Below, in pieces: positions 1 to 5,661 of a stretch of 15,055 bases of DNA. The stretch is from contig WFPN01000263.1 of assembly GCA_015487535.1 (NCBI GenBank), positions 1 to 15,055 on the forward strand. The letters run 5' to 3'. Numbering within the stretch: the first letter of the stretch is position 1; every line of letters begins with the position of its first letter. The DNA comes from Aquificaceae bacterium. GTDB lineage: Bacteria > Aquificota > Aquificia > Aquificales > Aquificaceae. A program made the translations under genes and the position numbers. A model generated the notes under the pieces. The model did no database searches. It was not told the origin of the DNA and worked only from the letters and a program-made list of their open reading frames with translations.

Positions 1-607
1 GGACATTACTCTGCGGGGTTGTCAAACCCCGCTCTATGCGTAAGCATAGATCCTCCTCTATATCTGTAGTAATCTCTGTAGTAATCTTATGGTATTGTTC
101 CGTTGAATTCGCCCGATTGATCAGGTGATTTCGCCCGATTGATCCGTTGAATTCACCTCTTCGATCCGTTGAAATCACCGAATGATGTGTTTCAAGGGTT
201 TGATGAATCTCCTTGAGTTTTCTTATCAGAACATCAAGGTTCAGCCTGTACTGATTCGTCCTGTCCCACCTATACCTCGGATTCTTCCTGACCTCAAGCA
301 GTCCGAGCTCCTTAAGGTGTGCTATCGCCTTTTTAAGGCTGTACTCTGTGAGGAGCCCGAGGCTCTCTTCGAGCAATTCTTCGTAGCTCTTCCATACCCA
401 TAGGTCGTCAATGTCTATGGGCGGTAGGCCGTCCTTCTCCCTCGCTTCGTTCTCATGGGTTACCTGGTTAAACATCCCGAGCTTGATCTCCGTCCAGTAG
501 GTGAGTATGGAAAGTAGGACTGCACTGTCCCTCTTGCCCTCACACAGGCGCATGAAATCTTCCCTTACGACCACAACCTTACCGAAAGAGGGGATGTACC
601 TTCCCAT
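1..607 (-). CDS. Phage replication initiation protein (winged-helix), 3' end beyond window
   Basis: The frame is open from an ATG at 607 to the left edge (202 codons), so the C-terminus is missing. The start has a strong AGGAGG ribosome site 8 nt upstream and overlaps the stop of the helicase gene by one base (TGATG), implying translational coupling. Residues about 25-130 look like the winged-helix DNA-binding part of phage and plasmid replication proteins: a helix pair (LTEYSLKKAIAHLKELGLLEV, in two blocks LTEYSLKKAIAH and LKELGLLEV) followed by the wing motif DRTNQYRL. Residues about 141-182 are a polar, low-complexity linker, and the DNA encoding them holds four 22-bp repeats that look like origin iterons. 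The gene follows bet and the helicase in one leftward operon. Role as initiator is inferred from the wing motif and the embedded repeats; it could instead be a primosome loader or regulator. Confidence in a real gene is high, in the exact role moderate. Confidence 0.8.
   Translation of the reverse strand, partial: MGRYIPSFGKVVVVREDFMRLCEGKRDSAVLLSILTYWTEIKLGMFNQVTHENEAREKDGLPPIDIDDLWVWKSYEELLEESLGLLTEYSLKKAIAHLKELGLLEVRKNPRYRWDRTNQYRLNLDVLIRKLKEIHQTLETHHSVISTDRRGEFNGSIGRNHLINRANSTEQYHKITTEITTDIEEDLCLRIERGLTTPQSNV
13..50. other. Two adjacent perfect hairpins with tetraloops
   Basis: GCGGGGTT/AACCCCGC (13-20 and 25-32, loop GTCA) is followed directly by TCTATGC/GCATAGA (33-39 and 44-50, loop GTAA). 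Both sit within the open frame of the replication gene. On the minus strand the second hairpin covers an ATG at 47 that has a GGAGGA ribosome site just before it. A role in origin structure or in translation control is possible but not shown. Confidence 0.5.
64..87. repeat. Perfect 12-bp tandem duplication beside the iterons
   Basis: CTGTAGTAATCT occurs twice head to tail (64-75 and 76-87), encoding the repeated Ile-Thr-Thr of the initiator protein. It is AT-richer than the surrounding coding sequence and lies 13 bp from the iteron array, the position where an unwinding region would be expected in an iteron origin. It may also be a simple coding duplication. Confidence 0.5.
101..188. repeat. 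Four 22-bp direct repeats (iterons), candidate replication origin
   Basis: Four contiguous units start at 101, 123, 145 and 167. Unit 1 reads CGTTGAATTC followed by GCCCGATTGATC. Unit 2 differs mainly in its first half (AGGTGATTTC), unit 3 in its second half (ACCTCTTCGATC), and unit 4 is the most diverged. GGTGATTTC in unit 2 and GAAATCACC in unit 4 are exact reverse complements, so the units carry internal symmetry. The array lies inside the putative replication initiator gene, the arrangement known for the lambda origin inside gene O. Origin function is inferred. Confidence 0.6.
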
Positions 608-2271
608 CACGCTCTCCTCCTTCTCCTGAAGACGGCTTTGAGGATCTCCTGCTGGATGTCTTTATCGAGGACCTCCCCATCGACAACCTGCTTAAAGAGG
701 TTCTCCTTCCCGCTCAAAACCTCCCAGACCCTCTTTTCAACCCCGCTGCTGACGAGGAAGTAAACATACTTGGTTCTCTCAGAGGTCACCCTGTAGATCC
801 TGTCGGTTCTCTGTATAACCTTCCCAAGGCTCCAAGGAACGTCGAAGTGGATAACCACATCGACCTCATCGAGGGAAACCCCGTAGCTCATGGTATCAGT
901 AGCGACAAGGATCCTCGATTCGGGATCACTTTTGAATCTCCCTATCCTCGAAGCTTTCATACTGCTTGGCAATTCCCCGGTCACGCAAAGTCCTCCGACC
1001 TTCTTTGCGAGCCTCTTGGCCATCCTCGCAAAATCTGTGAAGATGAGGATCTTGGAGTCTGGGTGCGTCCTGAGTATCTGGTCGAGCTCCTCAAACTTGG
1101 GAGGGTCGTCCTTAGTTTTCCTGATCTCTTCCCCGAAGCTTTCCACAACCTCAAGGGCGGCTGGAGAGTCCGATTCGAGAAGAAGCCTCGGGTCGTCGCA
1201 CACCTCTCTAAGCAACGTGAGCGTTGAGAGAGCCTGGGCACCGCTCTTCTTCTCGGCAAGAGATATAATGAAGCTCTCGAGCCTCTTCTGAAGACCGCTC
1301 TGAGGAACCTCCCTGGTGTACCTGATCAAGTCAGGCATGTCTCTCACGTCGCTCTTCTTCCTCCTTATGTAGAAAGGGCTTATCCTGTAAACGAACTCCC
1401 TGAGATTCTTGTACCTCTTGATCTTCTTGATGGGGAAGGGTACGTTCGGGAGGTTGAGTGTAAAGTACTCGAGGTGCCTCTCCTCAAATTCCTTCACACT
1501 CATAAAGGAAGGCCTGAGGATCTTAGCTATGTTAAAGAACTCAACAAGCGAGTTTTCGACAGGCGTACCGGTAAGGGCAAGCTTGTACTCAGTCCTCTTG
1601 CAGAGCCTGCTGACCGCCTTGTAGGTCTTGGAGTCTCTGTTCTTCAACCTCGAAGCCTCGTCTATAACGACAGCGAACCTGTTCTCTGGGAGGGTGAGCA
1701 AAGTTCCGAGAACGTCATCGGACAGCAGGAGCTCGAAGTTGACAACAAAAACCGGGAGGAACTGCCCAGAGCTAACAAGGTTGAAGAGCCTAACCCTTCT
1801 CTGCCTATCTCCGTCTATCACTATTACAGACGACCCGACCCACTTGGAAAACTCGCTTCTCCACTGATGCTTTATAGAAGCAGGGCAGATGACAACGGCG
1901 TAACTGATAGCTCCTGTGTACAGGAGGTAATCTGTGTATATAATCGCCGTGTAAGTCTTTCCAACCCCTGGTTCGTCCCCTATCAAAAAGCTCTTCTTCT
2001 GAACTGCAAGTCCAGCGGCAAGGATCTGATGATCAAGTGCAGACGGGTACATCTCCCTGAGGGTCTTTTCAAGCCGTGGATCGAGCCTTTTATCTTCGGG
2101 AACGTAAACCTTGAAACCGAGAGATCGAACGACCTCCTCTGCCTCCCGAGAGTGAGGAGACCTCCAGGCCTTCCTCTCCGGGTCAAACCTGAACCCGTAA
2201 GATTTCAAAACATCCTTCACATCGTAAGCGTTGTAGCAGACTATCTCTCCGTCCTTTACCTCCGCAAACAT
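607..2271 (-). CDS. SNF2-family DNA helicase/translocase (phage)
   Basis: This 554-residue protein is an SF2 helicase of the SNF2 type. Visible in order: an N-terminal segment (about 10-50) with the pattern GFRFDPERKAWRSP, like the small domain found ahead of some phage and SMARCAL-like helicases; a Gln at 82 upstream of Walker A; Walker A GDEPGVGKT at 98-106; motif II as DEAS at 204-207; LTGTP at 233-237; and in the second RecA fold ATDTMSYGVSLDEVD and the arginine-finger region QRTDRIYRV. All catalytic motifs are present, so the enzyme is probably active as an ATP-dependent DNA translocase. It ends in a short Arg run. The ATG at 2271 directly follows the bet stop (TAAATG), and its own stop overlaps the next start. 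Its place between an annealing protein and a replication initiator suggests a job in phage DNA replication or recombination; that role is inferred. Confidence 0.9.
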   Translation of the reverse strand: MFAEVKDGEIVCYNAYDVKDVLKSYGFRFDPERKAWRSPHSREAEEVVRSLGFKVYVPEDKRLDPRLEKTLREMYPSALDHQILAAGLAVQKKSFLIGDEPGVGKTYTAIIYTDYLLYTGAISYAVVICPASIKHQWRSEFSKWVGSSVIVIDGDRQRRVRLFNLVSSGQFLPVFVVNFELLLSDDVLGTLLTLPENRFAVVIDEASRLKNRDSKTYKAVSRLCKRTEYKLALTGTPVENSLVEFFNIAKILRPSFMSVKEFEERHLEYFTLNLPNVPFPIKKIKRYKNLREFVYRISPFYIRRKKSDVRDMPDLIRYTREVPQSGLQKRLESFIISLAEKKSGAQALSTLTLLREVCDDPRLLLESDSPAALEVVESFGEEIRKTKDDPPKFEELDQILRTHPDSKILIFTDFARMAKRLAKKVGGLCVTGELPSSMKASRIGRFKSDPESRILVATDTMSYGVSLDEVDVVIHFDVPWSLGKVIQRTDRIYRVTSERTKYVYFLVSSGVEKRVWEVLSGKENLFKQVVDGEVLDKDIQQEILKAVFRRRRRA

Positions 2272-3264
2272 TTACGCACTCTCCGCCTCACACTCCTCAA
2301 ACTGGTCGAACTCCTCTGGAGGTTCGGCCCCCTTCTTGACCGTTTGGAGGTTGGAGAGCCTGTCTATACAGTCGCTCGCTTCCTCCTTGGAAAGTATGAG
2401 AGAGGAGCTCACCCCGTAAGTGTTCTTCAGAAACGTCCTGTACGTGTCCTTATCCCATCCGAGCTTTTTCACATCGACCTTTATCCTCTTCCTCTGCTTT
2501 TCCGTAGCGAACTCGGGGAGTAGGTCATCCGCTATATCCTTGCTCTCCTCCCAGAGTGCACGTGCACCTTCCACATCTTCAGCAGAGACTTCATCCCCGG
2601 CTATGTACTTCTGAACAATCTCTACAGCAAGCTCGGGGTACTTGTCGAAGAGCCTGTCAACGAAGGCAGCCTTCTCAGACTCAGGCCGATCACTTTCTTC
2701 AGATCTGATTTCGCTTAAATCGTTATTATCTCCATCAACCCCAAGGAGCTCTTCTCTCGTGTAGGGAAGTCCAGCTATGACCTCAGGAAAAGCGAGCCTA
2801 AAACCTTGGGAGATCGCAACCTTCCTGAGCATGAACTTAGGCATGTCCTTCCAGGTCCTCGTATCCCTGTAAACCTCACTTTTGAAAACGATCCACTCAA
2901 AGGGATGATCCCAGTCCTTCCTCCAGATTTGAACCTTTGCATAATCCCCTTTTGGATCTACCTCAACCCTGAATCCGTTGAGCAACCCAGAAGCCGCAGC
3001 TCTGGAGATATAGACTGTGTACGACGTAACTATCTCGAGCTTCCTTCCCACCACCTTGCCACCCTTATCTCTCACATCGTAGGGGATGAAGTAAACCTCC
3101 CTTTTCCATGGGTTTAGATTGTTTATCTTGGCTACCTGCAAGGCTGCGACTATTTGCTCCTCTGGTATCCCCTTGAGCTGAGGGCCTAAAGTAAGCTCGA
3201 TGAACTTCTGTAATTGAGATTCGCTAACTATCTCCCCATTTCTCACCTTCTCAATAGCCTGCAT
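2272..3264 (-). CDS. bet: Phage recombination protein Bet (RecT/Red-beta single-strand annealing protein)
   Basis: The first 165 or so residues match the RecT/Red-beta annealing fold, with the hallmark stretch NNLNPWKREVYFIPY and the later RKVAISQGFRLAFPEVIAG (two short blocks of the family). Such proteins anneal complementary single strands during phage recombination. After an acidic linker there is a second domain at about 254-303 (EKQRKRI, LGWDKDTYRTFL, YGVSSSLILSKEEASDCI) resembling the GemA-like module seen at the C-termini of some annealing and phage proteins, then an acidic tail. At 330 residues it is longer than a bare Bet of about 260. The ATG at 3264 has an AAAGGAGGT site 7 nt upstream, and a sigma70-type promoter with an operator lies about 35 bp further up. 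No exonuclease partner is visible; one could lie left of the window. Confidence 0.93.
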   Translation of the reverse strand: MQAIEKVRNGEIVSESQLQKFIELTLGPQLKGIPEEQIVAALQVAKINNLNPWKREVYFIPYDVRDKGGKVVGRKLEIVTSYTVYISRAAASGLLNGFRVEVDPKGDYAKVQIWRKDWDHPFEWIVFKSEVYRDTRTWKDMPKFMLRKVAISQGFRLAFPEVIAGLPYTREELLGVDGDNNDLSEIRSEESDRPESEKAAFVDRLFDKYPELAVEIVQKYIAGDEVSAEDVEGARALWEESKDIADDLLPEFATEKQRKRIKVDVKKLGWDKDTYRTFLKNTYGVSSSLILSKEEASDCIDRLSNLQTVKKGAEPPEEFDQFEECEAESA

Positions 3265-3298
3265 ATCGCCTACCTCCTTTAGGTTTTAGACAAATTAT

Positions 3299-3326
3299 AT
3301 AATAACAGAAAAATCGTTAATGTCAA
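3299..3326 (-). promoter_or_regulatory. Early leftward promoter of bet-helicase-rep operon
   Basis: Reading the minus strand, TTGACA (3326-3321) is followed after 16 bp by TATTAT (3304-3299). A start about 7 nt further on leaves a leader of roughly 30 nt that includes the bet ribosome site. The spacer and the -10 box are covered by the operator listed separately, so repressor binding should block RNA polymerase directly. Confidence 0.75.
3301..3321. promoter_or_regulatory. Phage operator, site 1 (AATAAC-N9-GTTAAT)
   Basis: A near-perfect dyad with 6-bp arms AATAAC (3301-3306) and GTTAAT (3316-3321) and an A-rich centre. The same arrangement recurs at 4859-4879 and 5673-5693, each time in the same place relative to a -35 and -10 box. 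The CI-like repressor encoded at 3719-4318 is the obvious candidate to bind it; this is inferred. Confidence 0.7.
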
Positions 3327-3329
3327 TAG

Positions 3330-3350
3330 AAAAAAGCCCCGTCAAGGGGC
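3330..3350 (-). terminator. Intrinsic terminator after the small gene at 3342-3638
   Basis: On the minus strand GCCCC (3350-3346), loop TTGAC, GGGGC (3340-3336) is followed by six T residues. The stop codon TGA of the small gene sits in the loop. It stands just upstream of the bet promoter and so separates the repressor/small-gene transcript from the early operon. Confidence 0.8.
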
Positions 3351-3638
3351 GGACAGAATACGTATCACCTCCTCGGCATTCTCGACAATTACAGTACGGG
3401 GCTTGCTGTCGGCGTCAATCATGTCGGCGATTGTGATCTTAAACCTCCCGTCCTCGAGAACCTCGATGACAACCCACCTCCCAGAATTCGCATTTTGGAA
3501 GTCCGGATCCTCCGTTATCTCGTAGATCTTTACCCCATCACGGTAAATATACGTGCACAACGGTGTGAACCCGACTAAGTTAACGAACTGTGCATCCCTG
3601 AGAATTCTCCTTAGGAGCTCCTTAGTTGCTTCGAGCAT
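3342..3638 (-). CDS. Small phage protein of unknown function (98 aa)
   Basis: I do not recognise this family. The protein is 98 residues, mixed alpha/beta in character: a helical start (MLEATKELLRRILRDAQ), then alternating short strands (YIYRDGVKIYEITEDP, GRWVVIEVLEDGRFKITIADM) and a final strand-helix (RTVIVENAEEVIRIL). There is no signal peptide and no membrane segment. The ATG at 3638 has a GGAGGG site about 8 nt upstream. It lies downstream of the repressor with an 80-bp gap and ends in its own terminator, so it is cut off from the early operon and may be expressed in the prophage state together with the repressor. A lysogeny-linked accessory role (exclusion, immunity, defence) is possible from position alone and is not shown by the sequence. 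Confidence 0.8.
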   Translation of the reverse strand: MLEATKELLRRILRDAQFVNLVGFTPLCTYIYRDGVKIYEITEDPDFQNANSGRWVVIEVLEDGRFKITIADMIDADSKPRTVIVENAEEVIRILSAP

Positions 3639-3697
3639 TTTTCAAGCCCTCCAACAGGTCTTACGCACATATATACTTACGTCTTAGGTCGCAAAAG

Positions 3698-3718
3698 ATT
3701 TACACAAAATTGGTTAAT
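3698..3718. promoter_or_regulatory. Degenerate operator-like site upstream of the 98-aa gene
   Basis: ATTTAC (3698-3703), 9 bp, GTTAAT (3713-3718): the right arm is exact and the left arm matches the operator AATAAC in only part of its bases. It lies immediately after the repressor stop codon. No convincing -35 box flanks it, so it could be a weak extra site or chance. Confidence 0.3.
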
Positions 3719-4318
3719 TTATAGCTTGTTTATGGTGAGCACTACTCTGCCCACAACCCAAACCTCGTCTACCTTCCTTATTACAGGTGGATAGCTTGTG
3801 TTCACGCTCTCGAGCACGAGATTCCTGCCGTGTCTGTAAACCTTTTTGACAAGGTTCCCACCGTTAAGCGTTAAGGCGTACACTTTCCCGTTCTCGATAA
3901 CCTTGTCTTCAGAGTCTATCCCGACTATACCACCATCGTTCACAAGGGGCCTCATGCTGTCCCCCCTGACCTTGCAAAATAGGAACCTGGGCCTTCCAAA
4001 CTCGACCGGAACGGGAATTTTGTCAATTATGTCGTCGGTAGCAACTTCATCACCGGCTCCTATGTAGGAATACACGGGCTTGACAACAACCTCAACCTCC
4101 TCTCCCAGAACAACAGGCTCGTACTCTACCACCTCTTTCCTGAAGGAGTAACCGAGGTTCTCAAGGGCGTCGTATATGGATAGAAACGTCTCTATCGTGG
4201 CGTTTTCCCCATTTATGAACCTCTGGATCGTGTACCGCCTCAACCCAGATATTTTGGCAAGCCTGGTAGCCCCTACCTCTCTTGCTATCAACCTCACCCT
4301 CTCTACTACCTCCCTCAT
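3719..4318 (-). CDS. CI/LexA-type phage repressor with S24 self-cleavage domain
   Basis: The protein has 199 residues from the ATG at 4318. Residues about 5-57 form an XRE-type helix-turn-helix (GATRLAKISGLRRYTIQRFING). Residues about 80-199 are a peptidase S24 domain: cleavage pair Ala88-Gly89 in YIGAGDE, catalytic Ser121 in GDSM, and catalytic Lys158 in LVKKVYR. In this family, activated RecA promotes autocleavage at the Ala-Gly bond, which releases repression after DNA damage. The start was chosen because MREVV begins the HTH domain and a -35/-10 pair lies directly upstream; a longer frame to 4354 would overlap the upstream gene. There is no ribosome site, and the predicted transcript starts at or within 2 nt of the ATG, as with lambda cI from its maintenance promoter. 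It is the likely master repressor of the operators at 3301, 4859 and 5673. Confidence 0.9.
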   Translation of the reverse strand: MREVVERVRLIAREVGATRLAKISGLRRYTIQRFINGENATIETFLSIYDALENLGYSFRKEVVEYEPVVLGEEVEVVVKPVYSYIGAGDEVATDDIIDKIPVPVEFGRPRFLFCKVRGDSMRPLVNDGGIVGIDSEDKVIENGKVYALTLNGGNLVKKVYRHGRNLVLESVNTSYPPVIRKVDEVWVVGRVVLTINKL

Positions 4319-4326
4319 GGGAATTG

Positions 4327-4354
4327 ATATTACCCAAAGCTCATAAATTGTCAA
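4327..4354 (-). promoter_or_regulatory. Promoter of the repressor gene, leaderless start predicted
   Basis: On the minus strand TTGACA (4354-4349), 16 bp, TAATAT (4332-4327). The -10 box ends 8 nt before the ATG at 4318, so the mRNA should begin almost at the start codon. The -35 box overlaps the stop codon of the upstream CII-like gene. Unlike the other phage promoters it lacks a good copy of the AATAAC-N9-GTTAAT operator. Confidence 0.6.
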
Positions 4355-4845
4355 TACGCCAATATATTGGCACTCTCTTTCAGCCCGAAGACCCTGGAAA
4401 CGAGCCTTTCGGCCTTTTCAGCTATCCTGTCAAGCTCTTCAATCGTAATAACATCGTCATCTGTAGCTTCGAGATAGGTGTCAATGAACTCACTCACTTC
4501 ACCGAGAAGCTTTTTTACCTCAACCAAAACATCTCTCACCTTGTCTCCCTGAAAATCAGACACATCGACAAATACACCCCCACATAGAGAACACAGAAGG
4601 TAAAGAACAGACTTATCCCCAGTAATCTCTACCAGTTTTGGAAGATAAATGAGGGGAAATTTGGGCCTGCCTTTCTCGAGACTCCTGGGCGAGCACATGG
4701 TAGAGAGGTTCCCGAGGTCAAGACCGAGCTGGTAAGCTATAGCCTTGGCCGGCACGCTACCTTGGTAAACGGTTTCGTGGAGAGCGTCGAGCAGCACTAC
4801 AACATCTTCCTCTGGATTGTGTAGTACCCTCTCAATATACTTCAT
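4351..4845 (-). CDS. Phage CII-like transcriptional regulator
   Basis: From the ATG at 4845 the protein has 164 residues. Residues about 14-75 read as the DNA-binding part of phage regulatory CII proteins of the CP76/P2-P22 type: LLDALHETVYQGSVPAKAIAYQLGL, in blocks LLDALHETVYQ and PAKAIAYQLGL, then DLGNLSTMCSP and a stretch FPLIYLPKLVEITGDKSVLYLLC that links helices. The C-terminal half (about 95-150) is helical and rich in Lys/Glu, likely for oligomerisation. An upstream start is possible in the same frame, but GGAGGTG 5 nt before the ATG at 4845 favours the shorter form. It precedes the repressor gene by 32 bp and carries the repressor promoter in its 3' end. Family assignment rests on the N-terminal pattern and gene position; such proteins in other phages activate or balance the lysis-lysogeny choice. 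Confidence 0.7.
   Translation of the reverse strand: MKYIERVLHNPEEDVVVLLDALHETVYQGSVPAKAIAYQLGLDLGNLSTMCSPRSLEKGRPKFPLIYLPKLVEITGDKSVLYLLCSLCGGVFVDVSDFQGDKVRDVLVEVKKLLGEVSEFIDTYLEATDDDVITIEELDRIAEKAERLVSRVFGLKESANILAY
4358..4371. promoter_or_regulatory. Perfect 14-bp palindrome upstream of the repressor promoter
   Basis: GCCAATATATTGGC lies 3 bp upstream of the -35 box of the repressor promoter, inside the last codons of the CII-like gene. The position just upstream of a -35 box is where activators bind, and the neighbouring gene encodes a CII-like protein, so it is a candidate activator site. It has no second copy in the window that I found. Confidence 0.4.
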
Positions 4846-4856
4846 GGTGGCACCTC

Positions 4857-4884
4857 CAAATAACGGGTTTTTTGTTAATATCAA
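4857..4884 (-). promoter_or_regulatory. Promoter with operator site 2 ahead of the CII-like gene
   Basis: On the minus strand TTGATA (4884-4879), 16 bp, TATTTG (4862-4857). The operator AATAAC-N9-GTTAAT occupies 4859-4879. The predicted start falls at about 4850, after the GGAGGTG ribosome site, so this promoter would give a leader of only a few bases; either translation starts on a near-leaderless mRNA or the real start is further upstream. Confidence 0.55.
4859..4879. promoter_or_regulatory. Phage operator, site 2 (AATAAC-N9-GTTAAT)
   Basis: Arms AATAAC (4859-4864) and GTTAAT (4874-4879) are identical to those of site 1, while the 9-bp centre (GGGTTTTTT) differs, which supports selection on the arms. 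The site lies in the 56-bp gap between two divergent regulator genes and could control both. Confidence 0.7.
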
Positions 4885-4901
4885 TTAGAGGAGGACAAAG
4901 C

Positions 4902-5474
4902 ATGAGGCCGAGGAAGACGACCAGGACAAAGGGATGTAAATTCGCAGAGGTTCTCGAGAAGCTTATGGAACAGAAAGGAGAAACCACATACTCCCTGGCG
5001 GACAAACTGGGGACGCTCCAGCCCACACTTGCCCAGTACAAAACCTGCAAGAGGATACCGAAACCCTCAGTAGTCGAAGAGATAGCAAGAACAATGTATC
5101 TGACAAAAAAGCAGAAGAGAAAACTGTACGAGGCGTATCTTTCTATAGCGTTCTCGGAACAGGGAATCAAAGCATTAAAGGGTATGAAAGAGATAGACGA
5201 ACAGAAAATAAAGGAATGGCTCGAATCTGCTATAGATAAGCTCGGGGGTACGATATTGGTAGCTGAACGTGCCGGTGTATCAGAACTGCCCGTGAGAAAG
5301 TTCATGCAGCTTAACCTTAAAAACATGAGAGTTCTCGACCACAAGGGAACAGTCAAAAGTATTCTTAAGGTATTAAACCCTCCTCCAAAGATTGAGGCTG
5401 GGATAATATACCTGTACCTGAAAGACAGGAAAGCGGAAGACATCCTGAAGACCCTCACAGAGGGAAGCTCATAG
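4902..5474 (+). CDS. Phage regulator with two helix-turn-helix segments, function unknown
   Basis: The 190-residue protein starts at the ATG at 4902, which has AGAGGAGGA about 7 nt upstream; a longer frame starting with TTG at 4872 lies within the operator and is unlikely. Residues about 12-66 resemble an XRE-type HTH (FAEVLEKLMEQKG, YSLADKLGTLQPTLAQYKTC). A second HTH-like stretch is at about 112-140 (AIDKLGGTILVAERAGVS, ELPVRKFMQL). The C-terminus (PPKIEAGIIYLYLKDRKAEDILKTL) is helical. It is the only rightward gene between the integrase and the left edge apart from int itself, divergent from the cII-like gene and facing it across operator 2, which recalls a Cro-CI type switch. Its 3' end overlaps the convergent xis-like gene by 20 bp. 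I do not recognise the exact family. Confidence 0.75.
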   Translation: MRPRKTTRTKGCKFAEVLEKLMEQKGETTYSLADKLGTLQPTLAQYKTCKRIPKPSVVEEIARTMYLTKKQKRKLYEAYLSIAFSEQGIKALKGMKEIDEQKIKEWLESAIDKLGGTILVAERAGVSELPVRKFMQLNLKNMRVLDHKGTVKSILKVLNPPPKIEAGIIYLYLKDRKAEDILKTLTEGSS

Positions 5475-5661
5475 AGGGCTTCCTTCCTCTCCCGCATCTT
5501 CTCCTCCCACTTAGAAAAGCCTCTATCTCGCTTTCAGGAATCCTTATAACCTTCCTGTTAAGCCTGTACGCCTTAATCCGACCTTCTTTGATAGCCTTAA
5601 GGATAGTGTTTTTGTGGAGCCCCACCCTTTCTGCGAATTCCTTCGGGCTTAAGTACTTCAT
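5455..5661 (-). CDS. Excisionase-like HTH protein (MerR/Xis-type)
   Basis: A basic 68-residue protein with the winged helix-turn-helix pattern of excisionases and HTH_17 proteins: MKYLSPKEFAERVGLHKNT, then ILKAIKEGRIKAYRLN and RKVIRIPESEIEAFL. The Arg-rich C-terminus (GRRRCGRGRK) probably adds DNA contacts. Lying directly divergent from the integrase, it is the likely directionality factor that drives excision; this is inferred from family and position. There is no ribosome site upstream of the ATG at 5661, and the -10 box ends only 9 nt before it, so the message is probably leaderless. An operator covers its promoter, so the CI-like repressor should keep it silent in the lysogen. A role as a transcription regulator of int is an alternative. 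Confidence 0.82.
   Translation of the reverse strand: MKYLSPKEFAERVGLHKNTILKAIKEGRIKAYRLNRKVIRIPESEIEAFLSGRRRCGRGRKPSMSFPL

Noticed and set aside
101..188. CRISPR array
   Set aside because: The 22-bp units are contiguous without spacers and lie within a coding frame, so they are iteron-like.
182..403. 73-codon open frame on the plus strand
   Set aside because: It is antisense to the replication initiator gene, which has a strong ribosome site and a winged-helix motif.
1474..2523. 349-codon open frame on the plus strand
   Set aside because: It lies opposite the helicase and Bet genes, whose motifs are clear, and has no recognisable domain or ribosome site. It is an antisense artefact.
4832..5497. 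221-codon open frame on the minus strand
   Set aside because: It is antisense to the two-HTH regulator, which has a good ribosome site; the frame has no family features.
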